DNA of 64,000 nucleotides from Gilvimarinus gilvus (lineage in GTDB: Bacteria; Pseudomonadota; Gammaproteobacteria; Pseudomonadales; Cellvibrionaceae): the NCBI RefSeq assembly GCF_030518155.1, contig NZ_JAULRU010000583.1, positions 156,964 through 220,963 of the forward strand. The letters run 5' to 3'. A program made the position numbers and the translations under genes. Positions within the stretch are counted from its first letter, which is position 1. Each line of letters starts with the position of its first letter. Shown here piece after piece: positions 37,029-48,019 of this stretch. The notes beneath the pieces are model-generated. The model saw only the letters and a list, made by a program, of their open reading frames with translations. It had not been told where the DNA came from and did not search any database.

Positions 37029-37140
37029 TGTTAAGAATTTTTGCAGCGGGTTCTTTAGGGCCGGCGGCAAAATCCCGACCTTCGGGTTTGTTGATAATGT
37101 GCTCAGCATTTTAATTTTTGCTAGTTGGAGATAACTGTCC

Positions 37141-37431
37141 ATGAAAATTCGTCCGTTACACGATCGCGTTGTAGTACGCCGCAAGGAAGAAGAGGAAAAA
37201 ACCGCAGGTGGTATCGTACTGCCAGGTTCTGCTAAGGAAAAGCCAAACCAAGGTGAGGTTGTTGCCGTTGGTAATGGCCGCGTTCTCGATAATGGAGACG
37301 TATGTGCGGTAGACGTACAAGTAGGTGACGTTGTTGTTTTCGGTAAGTATGCAGGCAGCGACACCATCGAAATCGATGGTGAAGAGCTGGTTATCCTGAG
37401 CGAGAGCGACATTAAAGCGGTACTCGCTTAA
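37141..37431 (+). CDS. groES: Co-chaperonin GroES
   Basis: 96 aa, standard length. It starts [20 protein letters not shown], has the mobile loop [20 protein letters not shown] that binds GroEL, and ends in a beta barrel ([20 protein letters not shown]). It caps the GroEL ring during folding. First gene of the heat-shock operon; groEL is 52 nt downstream. Confidence 0.98.
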   Translation: MKIRPLHDRVVVRRKEEEEKTAGGIVLPGSAKEKPNQGEVVAVGNGRVLDNGDVCAVDVQVGDVVVFGKYAGSDTIEIDGEELVILSESDIKAVLA

Positions 37432-37450
37432 GTCCCTGACCCCCCTTTGA

Positions 37451-39133
<1,683 letters not shown>

Positions 39134-39148
39134 GCCCCCAGCCTCCAC

Positions 39149-39183
39149 AAAGGCACCTACTTAGGTAGGTGCCTTTGTTTTAT
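39149..39183 (+). terminator. Rho-independent terminator after groEL
   Basis: A perfect 12-bp stem (AAAGGCACCTAC / GTAGGTGCCTTT) with a TTAG loop is followed by GTTTTAT. It is strong on the plus strand. Confidence 0.95.
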
Positions 39184-39354
39184 ATAAGGTGCCATTTAAT
39201 CTAGAGGCATCTCGCTCTAAGCGCTATACTCAGCGCTCCGCATAAAAAGAATCAGCTGGGAAGCCAGTTGATGACAATAGGATCCGCCGCACGGCCGATT
39301 TATTCGGTAACCCCTTGTAGCTTTTATAAGTACCGTGATCTAAAGGAGAACTTT

Positions 39355-39936
39355 ATGTCTTTCGAATTACCTGCTCTGCCTTACGCAAAAGATGCTCTGG
39401 CTCCTCATATCTCAGAAGAGACCATTGAGTTTCACTACGGCAAACACCACAAAACCTACGTTGATAAGTTGAACGCTGCGGTACCTGGTACCGAATTTGA
39501 AGGTAAAACTCTGGAAGAAGTGGTTAAAACCTCTTCTGGTGGCGTTTTTAACAACGCGGCACAAATCTGGAACCACACCTTTTACTGGAACTGCTTAAGC
39601 CCCAACGGTGGTGGCGCCGCGACCGGTGACGTTGCTGCAGCTATTGACGCTGCGTTTGGTTCTTTCGACAAGTTTAAGGAAGAATTCACCGCCTCGGCCA
39701 TTGGCAACTTCGGTTCTGGTTGGACCTGGTTGGTGAAAAAAGCCGACGGCTCTGTTGCTATTGTTAACACTGGCAACGCCGAAACCCCACTGACCGACGA
39801 CTCAGTAACTCCACTGCTGACCGTTGATGTCTGGGAACACGCATACTACATCGACTACCGCAATGCTCGTCCTAAATACATGGACGCGTTCTGGGCACTG
39901 GTTAACTGGGAATTTGTTAACCAGAACTTCGCTTAA
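39355..39936 (+). CDS. sodB: Iron superoxide dismutase
   Basis: 193 aa from the ATG at 39355, preceded by AAAGGAG; an in-frame ATG 29 codons upstream would add a non-homologous extension. It begins [19 protein letters not shown]. Metal ligands lie in [12 protein letters not shown] (His27), [10 protein letters not shown] (His74) and [14 protein letters not shown] (Asp and His). The QxxxH and AAQxWNHxFYW patterns point to the Fe rather than the Mn type. It detoxifies superoxide in the cytoplasm and has its own terminator. Confidence 0.97.
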   Translation: MSFELPALPYAKDALAPHISEETIEFHYGKHHKTYVDKLNAAVPGTEFEGKTLEEVVKTSSGGVFNNAAQIWNHTFYWNCLSPNGGGAATGDVAAAIDAAFGSFDKFKEEFTASAIGNFGSGWTWLVKKADGSVAIVNTGNAETPLTDDSVTPLLTVDVWEHAYYIDYRNARPKYMDAFWALVNWEFVNQNFA

Positions 39937-39959
39937 TCTAGACTGTTTAAGCGATACGA

Positions 39960-39985
39960 ACGCCGGGCTCTGCCCGGCGTTTTTG
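39960..39985 (+). terminator. Rho-independent terminator after sodB
   Basis: The stem ACGCCGGGC / GCCCGGCGT, with a 3-nt loop, is followed by TTTTT. The RHS fragment begins within ~35 nt downstream, so this also isolates sodB from the inserted DNA. Confidence 0.93.
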
Positions 39986-40082
39986 TGTGTGGGGTTTGGT
40001 AATTTCCGAGGTGAGTTAGTTTGGTTCAGGGAGTACTTACACTGATGAGTATTACCTAAGAGCGAGGTATTACGACCAAGGA

Positions 40083-40781
40083 GTGGGTCGTTTTACGCAG
40101 ATGGATACGTGGATGGGGCATCAAAACGATCCCGTCACTTTAAATAAGTATCTATATGCAAATGGAGATCCGATACTTAATGTTGATCCCTCTGGGAATT
40201 TTTCGATCGGTAGTTTAGGTTCTTCAATGTCATCGGCTCTTCAACTCAGCGTAAGAGTGACTTATAACGTTGCCAGATCTGGGGGGAAAAAGTCGGTATC
40301 GATGGCCTCACATTTGATGGGGCGACTTGCCGTGAACGCATTGCGGCCAATATTCAGAGCTGTTGGTCGAGTTGAGATGAAAGGAAAGCGTGGTAGAAAG
40401 ATAACGTCATTTGACAAGATGAAGCGATTCTTCGCATCGCCTAACAAATCCCACACTGGGGTGACCTGGGGACCAATAGGGCGGTTTCTGAAAAGGGCCT
40501 TCCCCAATACAAAATGGGAGCAGCATCATGTAGCCATTCAGAAGAAATGGTTTAGGCAAGGTAGTCCTAGTCAATGGTATCCTAGGGATCCAATCGCTAA
40601 CAGAGGGCTGCAAAGGCTTGGGAACGCAGGATTCAATCTTATGTCAATTCCTAGGGGGTTGAACAACGCGCTGGGTAGAAGTCCAGCGGGAACAGCGGGG
40701 CTTGCAATTGGCTCCTATGGAACCGTTGCTTATGCAGTACATACTATATTGAATTCGGATGACAATGATGACGCACAATAA
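40083..40781 (+). CDS. Orphan RHS C-terminal fragment with toxin-like tip
   Basis: 232 aa if started at GTG 40083. The same frame is open from 40020 and encodes YYLRARYYDQGVGRFTQMDT, which with YLYANGDPILNVDPSGN is the conserved end of an RHS-repeat core; the rest of the RHS gene is absent. After the core motif, residues ~30-232 are the variable tip. It contains a basic stretch (KGKRGRKITSFDKMKRF), then WEQHHVAIQKKWF, GLQRLGNAGFNLMSIPRG and LNNALGRSP. The paired His and Asn residues suggest an HNH-like nuclease (inference). A GTG with abutting AAGGAG makes expression possible but unproven. It may be a silent cassette left by recombination. Confidence 0.75.
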   Translation: MGRFTQMDTWMGHQNDPVTLNKYLYANGDPILNVDPSGNFSIGSLGSSMSSALQLSVRVTYNVARSGGKKSVSMASHLMGRLAVNALRPIFRAVGRVEMKGKRGRKITSFDKMKRFFASPNKSHTGVTWGPIGRFLKRAFPNTKWEQHHVAIQKKWFRQGSPSQWYPRDPIANRGLQRLGNAGFNLMSIPRGLNNALGRSPAGTAGLAIGSYGTVAYAVHTILNSDDNDDAQ

Positions 40782-41073
40782 AGCAGTACTTCTCTATCAT
40801 GACTCAAATACTGAGCTAAAAGTAGGTGATAGAATTAAAGTTAAAAAGCTATTTGGACATAAGTTGGCCACTGTGGTTTATGTGCCAGGACAAAGCAAAT
40901 TTCACAAAGACTTTGGCGATGATAATTGGGTAATACAGTACGATAATGAAAAATACGATGTTCGCTTTTTACCGTTTTATCCAGATTATGAGCAGCATAT
41001 CCCCAAAAAGTATGTTTTTGTTTCTAGAGGTGGGCGTGAGTTAGAAGTATCCTCAGATGAAAAAATTGAGTGA
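40759..41073 (+). CDS. Putative immunity protein to the RHS tip
   Basis: 104 aa. Its start overlaps the RHS fragment by 23 nt, the usual toxin-immunity arrangement. It is small, acidic and predicted all-beta: LLYHDSNTELKVGDRIKVKK, LATVVYVPGQSKFHKDFGDD, NWVIQYDNEKYDVRFLPFY. The pattern of a KOW/SH3-like barrel with a GDRIKV strand is common in polymorphic-toxin immunity proteins. Codon use is visibly more A+T rich than the flanking housekeeping genes, which fits transfer. In-frame ATGs at 40765 and 40768 are alternative starts. Immunity function is inferred from position and size. Confidence 0.65.
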   Translation: MTMMTHNKAVLLYHDSNTELKVGDRIKVKKLFGHKLATVVYVPGQSKFHKDFGDDNWVIQYDNEKYDVRFLPFYPDYEQHIPKKYVFVSRGGRELEVSSDEKIE

Positions 41074-41141
41074 ACATACTGGAGATGGGGGCGTAAGAGA
41101 CTTTCGCCACATATCGCAACCAATCAAACAATGTGTCGTAG

Positions 41142-42129
<988 letters not shown>

Positions 42130-42221
42130 TTACCTGGGGTGCTTTCCGGCCTAATAGTTATTTCCGGGTATAGGAATTCCTGCCCACCAAGAGCATACAG
42201 GCATTTGACGGAGATAGGAGG

Positions 42222-43241
42222 TTAGCCGGTTTTTGGATAAAGTCGTTTGCAGTTTCGAATGCCGTGCATCCATTTTACATTGACCGATTCACAGAGTTCA
42301 CTGACTTTGGCGACGGGGCCGATAGCTCGGCCAAAGTGACTTTCGATATTGCAGCAGGTGTCCAGCCAATCTTTTGAAGGCAAGCCTAATCGCTCGAGTA
42401 TGTTGGGTAAGGCCTTGTCGATTGCGCCACGTTTATCGTCTCTAATGGCGCGACCACTCCAATCTACCAACTCTAGATAATCACTTAAATCGAAAGGTAA
42501 GTGGTTCGGCTGGTTGTGTTGGTGTTCACCACCCGAAAAAGGTATAAGTTCCGCCAGTGGCAGGGGCTCTTTGGGTTGTGTTTCGGCGGAGGACTCAACT
42601 GGTTGCTCTGGCTTAATGCCTAACCGTTCTTGAATGCTGGTGAAGTCGGAGTTCTCAGGTGTATCAGCAATTGCGGCCCTAATGGGATTTAAGTCCACAT
42701 AAGCCATACAGCTGAGTAGAGCCCGCTCATCCAAAAGAGCTTGGCTTTAAAACCGCCCTTCAAAGAATCGCCCCGTACAGTTATCCTCCTGGTTGGCCCA
42801 GCGCGCAATAGGTTCATTGAGACAACGCATAAACCAGCTGATGCTTGATAGTCGCTGTTGCCACGTTGCGACTATGTCGTCTAGTATTTTGAGCTCTTCG
42901 GGAGAGAGTGTCTGGCCGCCTCGAAACCTCTGTACCAATCGTGGCCCCTTAAACAGTAGGCTCCAGCGTTCTATGACTTCTTTTTTGCTAAGTGAATCAC
43001 TCAATTCTCGGTTGACGCGCAAGACGACATGATAATGATTCGACATAACTGCGTAGGCGGCTACATCGATAGCAAAAACGGCTGATAACTCTTTTAGTCG
43101 GTGGGTAATCCAGCCACGGCGGTGCTCAAAGTTATAGTCTTTACCTGAGCCACACAAGAATGCCCGCCTCACACAGCGGGATACGCAGTGATAGAAAGGC
43201 GTATCGTCGAGAGAAATTAATCGGTTGCGGGGTTGGGTCAT
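42222..43241 (-). pseudogene. REP-associated tyrosine transposase (RAYT), interrupted by an in-frame stop
   Basis: The first part (164 aa, 43241 to 42747) has the Y1/RAYT start LISLDDTPFYHCVSRCVRRA and the HUH motif SNHYHVVLRV. The second part (42746 to 42222) continues in the same frame with LLDERALLSCMAYVDLNPIR, the expected next family motif. Between them is a TAA at 42747-42749 after FFEGRF, where family members usually carry Lys (AAA). One base change therefore splits the gene. RAYTs mobilise REP palindromes; a REP-like inverted pair lies ~80 nt upstream. It may be dead, or the stop may be read through. Confidence 0.88.
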
Positions 43242-43317
43242 GGCTCCTCCTTGAGCATGGGGTAATACTTACAATCTAAATTTACTTTGGCTCACGTGTG
43301 TGGCAATTGTCAAATTG

Positions 43318-43430
43318 GTGGGTGATGAGATGGACGCTCCTGTATATCAACTGATGTATGTTTTACCTCACTATCAGTTTGGTGCATTGCGACGCCGGTT
43401 ACATTTGGAAGCGTCCATCTCATCACCCAC
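43318..43430. repeat. 21-bp perfect inverted repeat pair, REP/BIME-like
   Basis: A 21-bp arm starting GTGGGTGATGAGATGGACGC at 43318-43338 recurs perfectly inverted at 43410-43430, with 71 nt between. Both copies begin at their outer edge with GTGG, the tetranucleotide that opens many RAYT-associated REPs. Position just upstream of the RAYT gene supports a BIME, possibly the target of that transposase. Confidence 0.75.
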
Positions 43431-43494
43431 AGATTGAAGCTCCCCAGAAAATTGAATCCCCTATTCAGTTCTCCCAAAGAGGATAGTTAGACTT

Positions 43495-43543
43495 CCGCAA
43501 CCCGCAACCCGCAACCCGCAACCCGCAACCCGCAACCCACACC
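43495..43543. repeat. Seven tandem copies of CCGCAAC
   Basis: Seven exact 7-bp units run without interruption and decay into CCACACC. The spacing is too short for CRISPR. It lies between the REP-like pair and the coiled-coil membrane protein gene. Length variation by slippage is expected. Confidence 0.95.
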
Positions 43544-43629
43544 CCCCAATTCACCCTTATCCCTTCTTTTTTAGGGTTAGAACTGTTATAACCAGTGCCC
43601 AGTAGAGTATTGATTTATATAGGTAGTTT

Positions 43630-44379
43630 ATGGAACGGAAAGAACCCACGTTGGGCGGCATCAGTGCCGAGCGGGATGATCACCACGAGCCGGTTGCAAG
43701 CGGAGCCTCGCGCTCGCGCGCCAGTGTAGAGCCTCAGGTTGTGCATGAGAGTTCAGGTCCCGGGTTTGTCGCTGTATTTGCGTTGTTGCTGGCTATTGCC
43801 GGTATCGGTGGCAGCGGCTATTTGGCTTATACACTGACTGAATCGCAAAAGGCGTTAGTGGCAGCCCAGAACCGAATTACCAACCTGGAGGCCCAGCTCA
43901 ACCTCAACTCGAATGAGTCCAACGAAACGGTAGATCAAATACGCGATAAATTAGAATGGGCAGACTCTGAAATTCGAAAATTGTGGGGCGTTTCGCACGA
44001 TACCAATCGCAAGCGTATTCAGGCGAACCAAGAGGCCATTGCGGCGAACAAGCGTACTTTGAGTTCAGCGGAAAAGGATGCTGCCAGCGCGCGGGCCGCA
44101 ACCGCGAGTCTCAAGCGCGATGTTGAGGCCGAGTTGGCGGGTCTGCAAACTCAACTTGCCAGTGCGCAAGAGGCTATGGCGACTTTGACCTCCAGTGCTG
44201 ATCGCATCGAAAGCCTAAGCCTCGATGTGCAGCGGGTGATGCAGCAAATGCCAGGCTTGCGTGGGCTGGCGGCTCGGGTGAAAACCAATGAGGAGGCGAT
44301 TGCCGCAATCGACGCCTACCGCCGCAGCATTAACCGCGATATTTTGCAGTTAAAACAACAACTCGGTGGGGCACCCTAG
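43630..44379 (+). CDS. Single-span membrane protein with coiled coil, unknown function
   Basis: 249 aa. An acidic, Ser-rich N-terminus of ~45 residues is followed by one membrane helix (FVAVFALLLAIAGIGGSGYL, residues ~48-67). The remainder is Ala/Gln/Glu-rich and should form a long coiled coil (residues ~75-245). The orientation is probably N-in with a periplasmic coil. It does not match a named family I recognise; similar proteins occur in related gammaproteobacteria as hypothetical genes. It starts after a repeat-rich spacer and lies 86 nt before fumarase. Confidence 0.75.
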   Translation: MERKEPTLGGISAERDDHHEPVASGASRSRASVEPQVVHESSGPGFVAVFALLLAIAGIGGSGYLAYTLTESQKALVAAQNRITNLEAQLNLNSNESNETVDQIRDKLEWADSEIRKLWGVSHDTNRKRIQANQEAIAANKRTLSSAEKDAASARAATASLKRDVEAELAGLQTQLASAQEAMATLTSSADRIESLSLDVQRVMQQMPGLRGLAARVKTNEEAIAAIDAYRRSINRDILQLKQQLGGAP

Positions 44380-44465
44380 CCGACAGTTCAGTGCTTTGGT
44401 ACGGGCAAAGCTCGGCACATTGGTGTAAAATTGCGCGCAAAATCCGATGAGCTAGAGATTTTGCT

Positions 44466-45986
44466 ATGACCACCGTGATCAAAGAAGCCGATTTTATCGA
44501 GAGCGTCGCCGACGCTCTCCAGTTTATCTCCTATTACCACCCCGTAGATTTCATTCAGGCCGTGAATGAGGCCTATGAGCGCGAAGCCAATCCGGCGGCC
44601 AAAGACGCCATGGCTCAAATTCTGATCAACTCCCGCATGTGTGCCATGGGCCACCGTCCGATTTGTCAGGACACCGGCATTGTCACGGTATTTGTGACCG
44701 TCGGTATGGATGTGCAGTGGGACAGTACCCAAGGATTGACCGATATGGTCAACGAAGGGGTGCGCCGCGCCTACAACAACCCAGATAACGTGTTGCGCGC
44801 CTCGATTTTGGAAGACCCCGACGGCGCCCGCAAAAACACCGGCGACAATACGCCTGCGGTGATTCACTACAATATTGTGCCGGGCAATGAGGTTGATGTG
44901 CATGTGGCGGCCAAAGGCGGCGGCAGCGAGGCGAAAACCAAGTTCGCTATGCTCAACCCGTCCGATTCGGTGGTCGATTGGGTATTGGATATGGTGCCTA
45001 AAATGGGTGCTGGCTGGTGCCCACCGGGTATGCTCGGCATTGGTATTGGCGGCACCGCCGAAAAGGCGATGTTGCTCGCCAAAGAGTCTCTGCTGGATCC
45101 GGTCGATATTCAGGACTTGCAGAATAAAGGCGCTGACAATCGCAGCGAAGAGTTGCGCTTAGAGCTATACGACAAAGTGAACCGCTTGGGTATTGGCGCC
45201 CAGGGTTTGGGTGGTTTAACCACGGTATTGGATGTGAAGGTTAAAGACTATCCAACCCATGCGGCCAACAAGGCCGTGGCGATTATCCCCAACTGCGCGG
45301 CCACGCGCCATGCGCACTTTACCCTCACCGGTGCCGGCCCTGCATTACAAACCCCGCCGTCGCTGGAAGACTGGCCAGAAATCAGCTGGGAAGTGTCGGA
45401 TACCGTGCGCCGTGTTGATCTCAACACCGTAACCGCGGAGGATGTGAAGCAGTGGCAGCCGGGCGATACCATTTTACTGTCCGGCAAAATGCTCACTGGC
45501 CGCGATGCCGCCCATAAAAAAATGGTGGACTTGCTGGCCAAAGGGGAGTCGTTACCGGTGGATATGACTGGGCGCTTTATCTATTACGTAGGGCCGGTCG
45601 ATCCAGTGCGTGACGAAGTGGTTGGCCCTGCTGGCCCCACTACGGCGACGCGTATGGATAAGTTTACCCGTACTATGCTAGAAGAAACTGGCCTGCTGGG
45701 CATGATTGGTAAGGCTGAGCGCGGCCCTAGCGCCATTGAAGCGATTCGCGACAATGAATCTGTGTACTTAATGGCTGTGGGTGGTGCCGCATATCTTGTG
45801 GCGCAAGCCATTAAATCCGCCCAGGTGTTGGGGTTCCCCGAGCTGGGAATGGAGGCGATTTACGAGTTTGATGTGAAAGATATGCCGGTGACGGTGGCGG
45901 TAGACAGCAAGGGTGAGTCGGTGCATAAAACTGGCCCACAAATCTGGAAAGCCAAAATTGAAGAAGGCGTGGTCACGGTCGCGTAA
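44466..45986 (+). CDS. fumA: Class I (iron-sulfur) fumarate hydratase
   Basis: 506 aa with fused alpha and beta domains. The alpha part shows MCAMGHRPICQDTGIVTVFV (Fe-S ligand Cys), AAKGGGSEAKTKFAMLNPSD and GWCPPGMLGIGIGGTAEKA. The beta part begins near DTVRRVDLNTVTAEDVKQWQ and includes YYVGPVDPVRDEVVGPAGPT. It converts fumarate to malate in the TCA cycle with an oxygen-sensitive [4Fe-4S] cluster. This is the single-chain form rather than the two-subunit TtdA/TtdB type. Confidence 0.96.
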   Translation: MTTVIKEADFIESVADALQFISYYHPVDFIQAVNEAYEREANPAAKDAMAQILINSRMCAMGHRPICQDTGIVTVFVTVGMDVQWDSTQGLTDMVNEGVRRAYNNPDNVLRASILEDPDGARKNTGDNTPAVIHYNIVPGNEVDVHVAAKGGGSEAKTKFAMLNPSDSVVDWVLDMVPKMGAGWCPPGMLGIGIGGTAEKAMLLAKESLLDPVDIQDLQNKGADNRSEELRLELYDKVNRLGIGAQGLGGLTTVLDVKVKDYPTHAANKAVAIIPNCAATRHAHFTLTGAGPALQTPPSLEDWPEISWEVSDTVRRVDLNTVTAEDVKQWQPGDTILLSGKMLTGRDAAHKKMVDLLAKGESLPVDMTGRFIYYVGPVDPVRDEVVGPAGPTTATRMDKFTRTMLEETGLLGMIGKAERGPSAIEAIRDNESVYLMAVGGAAYLVAQAIKSAQVLGFPELGMEAIYEFDVKDMPVTVAVDSKGESVHKTGPQIWKAKIEEGVVTVA

Positions 45987-46038
45987 CAACGGCCGTTTGG
46001 TGTTGTCTAAATACCTCACGCTAAACTGGAGGTAAATC

Positions 46039-46371
46039 ATGACACAGTTACAAGAGCAAACCTGCGAAGCGTGTCGGGCTGACGCGCCGAAACTAACCGC
46101 AGAGCAAATTGATGCGTTGTTGGTAGAGGCGCCGGGCTGGCAAGTTGAGGAGCGCGGTGGTATTGCACAGCTCAATCGCGAATTTACGTTTGCCAATTTT
46201 GCCGAAGCGCTCGCGTTCGCTCAAAAGGTTGGGGAGCTGGCTGAGGCGTTTGATCACCACCCCATGATTGTAACCGAGTGGGGCAAGGCGACAGTGTATT
46301 GGTGGACGCACAAAATAGGTGGTCTGCACAAAAACGATTTTATAATGGCGGCGAAAACCAGCGGTCTTTAA
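46039..46371 (+). CDS. phhB: 4a-hydroxytetrahydrobiopterin dehydratase
   Basis: 110 aa, the usual size for pterin-4a-carbinolamine dehydratase. The conserved core is [20 protein letters not shown], then the active-site [19 protein letters not shown] with paired His. It regenerates the pterin cofactor of phenylalanine hydroxylase; no phhA gene is in this window. It starts 52 nt after the fumarase gene. Confidence 0.94.
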   Translation: MTQLQEQTCEACRADAPKLTAEQIDALLVEAPGWQVEERGGIAQLNREFTFANFAEALAFAQKVGELAEAFDHHPMIVTEWGKATVYWWTHKIGGLHKNDFIMAAKTSGL

Positions 46372-46515
46372 TCGCTGAGTGTTGATACTCATTAGTTTTT
46401 GCCGCACGCAGTTGCTTTGAGTACAAACCGTTGCAGGGTTAGGGGGCACAGTTTTAGTATCACGCGGTCGCGTTGTAAATGTTGCTCGCTGCTGTGCCGT
46501 GAATTAAGGAAAAGA

Positions 46516-47244
46516 ATGCGAAAAGTTATATTTCATTATCATTTTTTTAAAAATGCTGGCACGTCACTCGACTCTCAGTTGAAAAAGAATGTAACCGGGG
46601 AGCAGTGGGTTACTAAAGAGTTTCCTGGTCCAATTGAGGCAAACCGTGCACAGGTGGCGCAATGGGTTGCTGCACAAGAGCAGGCTCTTATTTTCTCATC
46701 GCATACCGCGCACCTTCCCGTTCCCCAGATAGAAGGTGTTGAGTGTTTGCCTGTGGTGTTTATTCGTCACCCGATTGATCGTATTGCTTCTATTTATGCT
46801 TTTGAACGCAAACAGGGAACAGCTAATTTTGGTGCGGTGTTAGCTCGCAATACTACTATGGCCGGCTATGTTGAGTGTCGTTTGTCAATTCCGCGCGATC
46901 GCCTTTGCCATAACTTTCACTCTCATCGGTTTTGTTTGAGCTACGATCCCAGTGTGGGTGATGAGCAGATTAGAGCTGAAAAAGCACTGGCTGAATTACC
47001 TTTTGTCGGGGTGGTGGATCGTTTTGATGATTCTCTGAGTAAGCTAGAGTGTTGGTTATCAAGCGAAGGTTTTGATGTGACATTAAAGCCTGTGAGAGAA
47101 AACGTGTCTCGCAGTGTGGATCAGTCCCTGCAAGAGCGGCTGGATCAAATCAAGTCAGAGCTTGGGGAAGATTTGTATCAAAAGCTGCTGGACGCGAATG
47201 AAGTAGATTTGATTTTGTACAACATGGCTTGTGAAAAACTTTAA
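46516..47244 (+). CDS. Sulfotransferase family protein
   Basis: 242 aa from the ATG at 46516, preceded by AAGGAAAAG. FHYHFFKNAGTSLDSQL is the P-loop-like 5'-PAPS-binding motif, and VVFIRHPIDRIASIYAFER is the 3'-phosphate-binding motif of sulfotransferases. It resembles Sulfotransfer_2-type enzymes that modify carbohydrates. The acceptor is unknown. It is a lone gene between phhB and the convergent carbonic anhydrase; no polysaccharide genes are adjacent. Confidence 0.85.
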   Translation: MRKVIFHYHFFKNAGTSLDSQLKKNVTGEQWVTKEFPGPIEANRAQVAQWVAAQEQALIFSSHTAHLPVPQIEGVECLPVVFIRHPIDRIASIYAFERKQGTANFGAVLARNTTMAGYVECRLSIPRDRLCHNFHSHRFCLSYDPSVGDEQIRAEKALAELPFVGVVDRFDDSLSKLECWLSSEGFDVTLKPVRENVSRSVDQSLQERLDQIKSELGEDLYQKLLDANEVDLILYNMACEKL

Positions 47245-47248
47245 CTTT

Positions 47249-47285
47249 GAAGAAACAATCGGGCTTTAGGCTCGAGTGTTTCTTC
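47249..47285. terminator. Bidirectional hairpin between sulfotransferase and carbonic anhydrase genes
   Basis: GAAGAAACA and TGTTTCTTC form a 9-bp perfect stem around a 19-nt loop that can pair further (TCG with CGA). It sits between convergent genes. T-rich flanks are short, so efficiency is uncertain. Confidence 0.6.
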
Positions 47286-47295
47286 AGCTTACAGT

Positions 47296-47925
47296 TTAAT
47301 CTAGACGATAGCGCTCGCTGATATCTTCCATGCCGTCGATAGGCTCCATCAAGTTGCGGATGATGCCGTCTTTAATGCTGTAACACCAGCCGTGAATGGT
47401 TAAATCCTGACCGCGCATCCAGGCGTTTTGCACAATGTTGTTGTGCGATACATTGGCTACCTGTTGCATTACGTTTAACTCAACCAGCCGCTCCAGCCGC
47501 TTTTCTTCATCGGTGCACTGTTCAAGTTCGGCTAAATTGTTGTAGTAGACGTCGCGAATATTGCGAATCCAGTAGTCGACGAGACCGACTTGTTGGTTTT
47601 GCATCGCCGCCTTCACGCCGCCGCAGCCGTAGTGGCCGGTAACCATGATGTGCTTCACCTTCAATACCTCGACTGCGAACTGCATAACAGATAAACAGTT
47701 TAAGTCGGTGTGCACAACCAGATTGGCAACATTGCGGTGAACGAAAATATCCCCCGGTAGCAGTCCTACGATTTGATTAGCCGGTACCCGGCTGTCGGAG
47801 CAACCAATCCAAAGGTATTCCGGTGTTTGTTGTTCGGATAATTTGGTGAAAAACTCCGGGTCTTCGGCCTTGATTTTTTTGGCCCACTCGGCGTTTTGTT
47901 CAAATAGATGGTCTAATTTACTCAT
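47296..47925 (-). CDS. can: Beta-carbonic anhydrase
   Basis: 209 aa from the ATG at 47925, which has a GGGGGTAA ribosome site; an in-frame GTG/ATG four codons earlier is less likely. Zinc ligands are in LWIGCSDSRVPANQIVGLLP (Cys, Asp-Arg pair) and MVTGHYGCGGVKAA (His and Cys). It hydrates CO2 to bicarbonate in the cytoplasm. It ends convergent with the sulfotransferase gene. Confidence 0.96.
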   Translation of the reverse strand: MSKLDHLFEQNAEWAKKIKAEDPEFFTKLSEQQTPEYLWIGCSDSRVPANQIVGLLPGDIFVHRNVANLVVHTDLNCLSVMQFAVEVLKVKHIMVTGHYGCGGVKAAMQNQQVGLVDYWIRNIRDVYYNNLAELEQCTDEEKRLERLVELNVMQQVANVSHNNIVQNAWMRGQDLTIHGWCYSIKDGIIRNLMEPIDGMEDISERYRLD

Positions 47926-48019
47926 TGTTACCCCCATTCAATTCGGCGATAAGTATATGACAAACCGATAGAGATGGTACAGTAACCGGCACCTTCACAG
48001 CTAAAAGGATAGGGGATAC

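Noticed and set aside
42734..42736. TTG as the start of a separate second RAYT gene
   Set aside because: The frame and motif order show it is the continuation of the same gene after a nonsense codon.
43495..43543. CRISPR-like repeat array
   Set aside because: The units are only 7 bp and contiguous, with no spacers; no cas genes are nearby.
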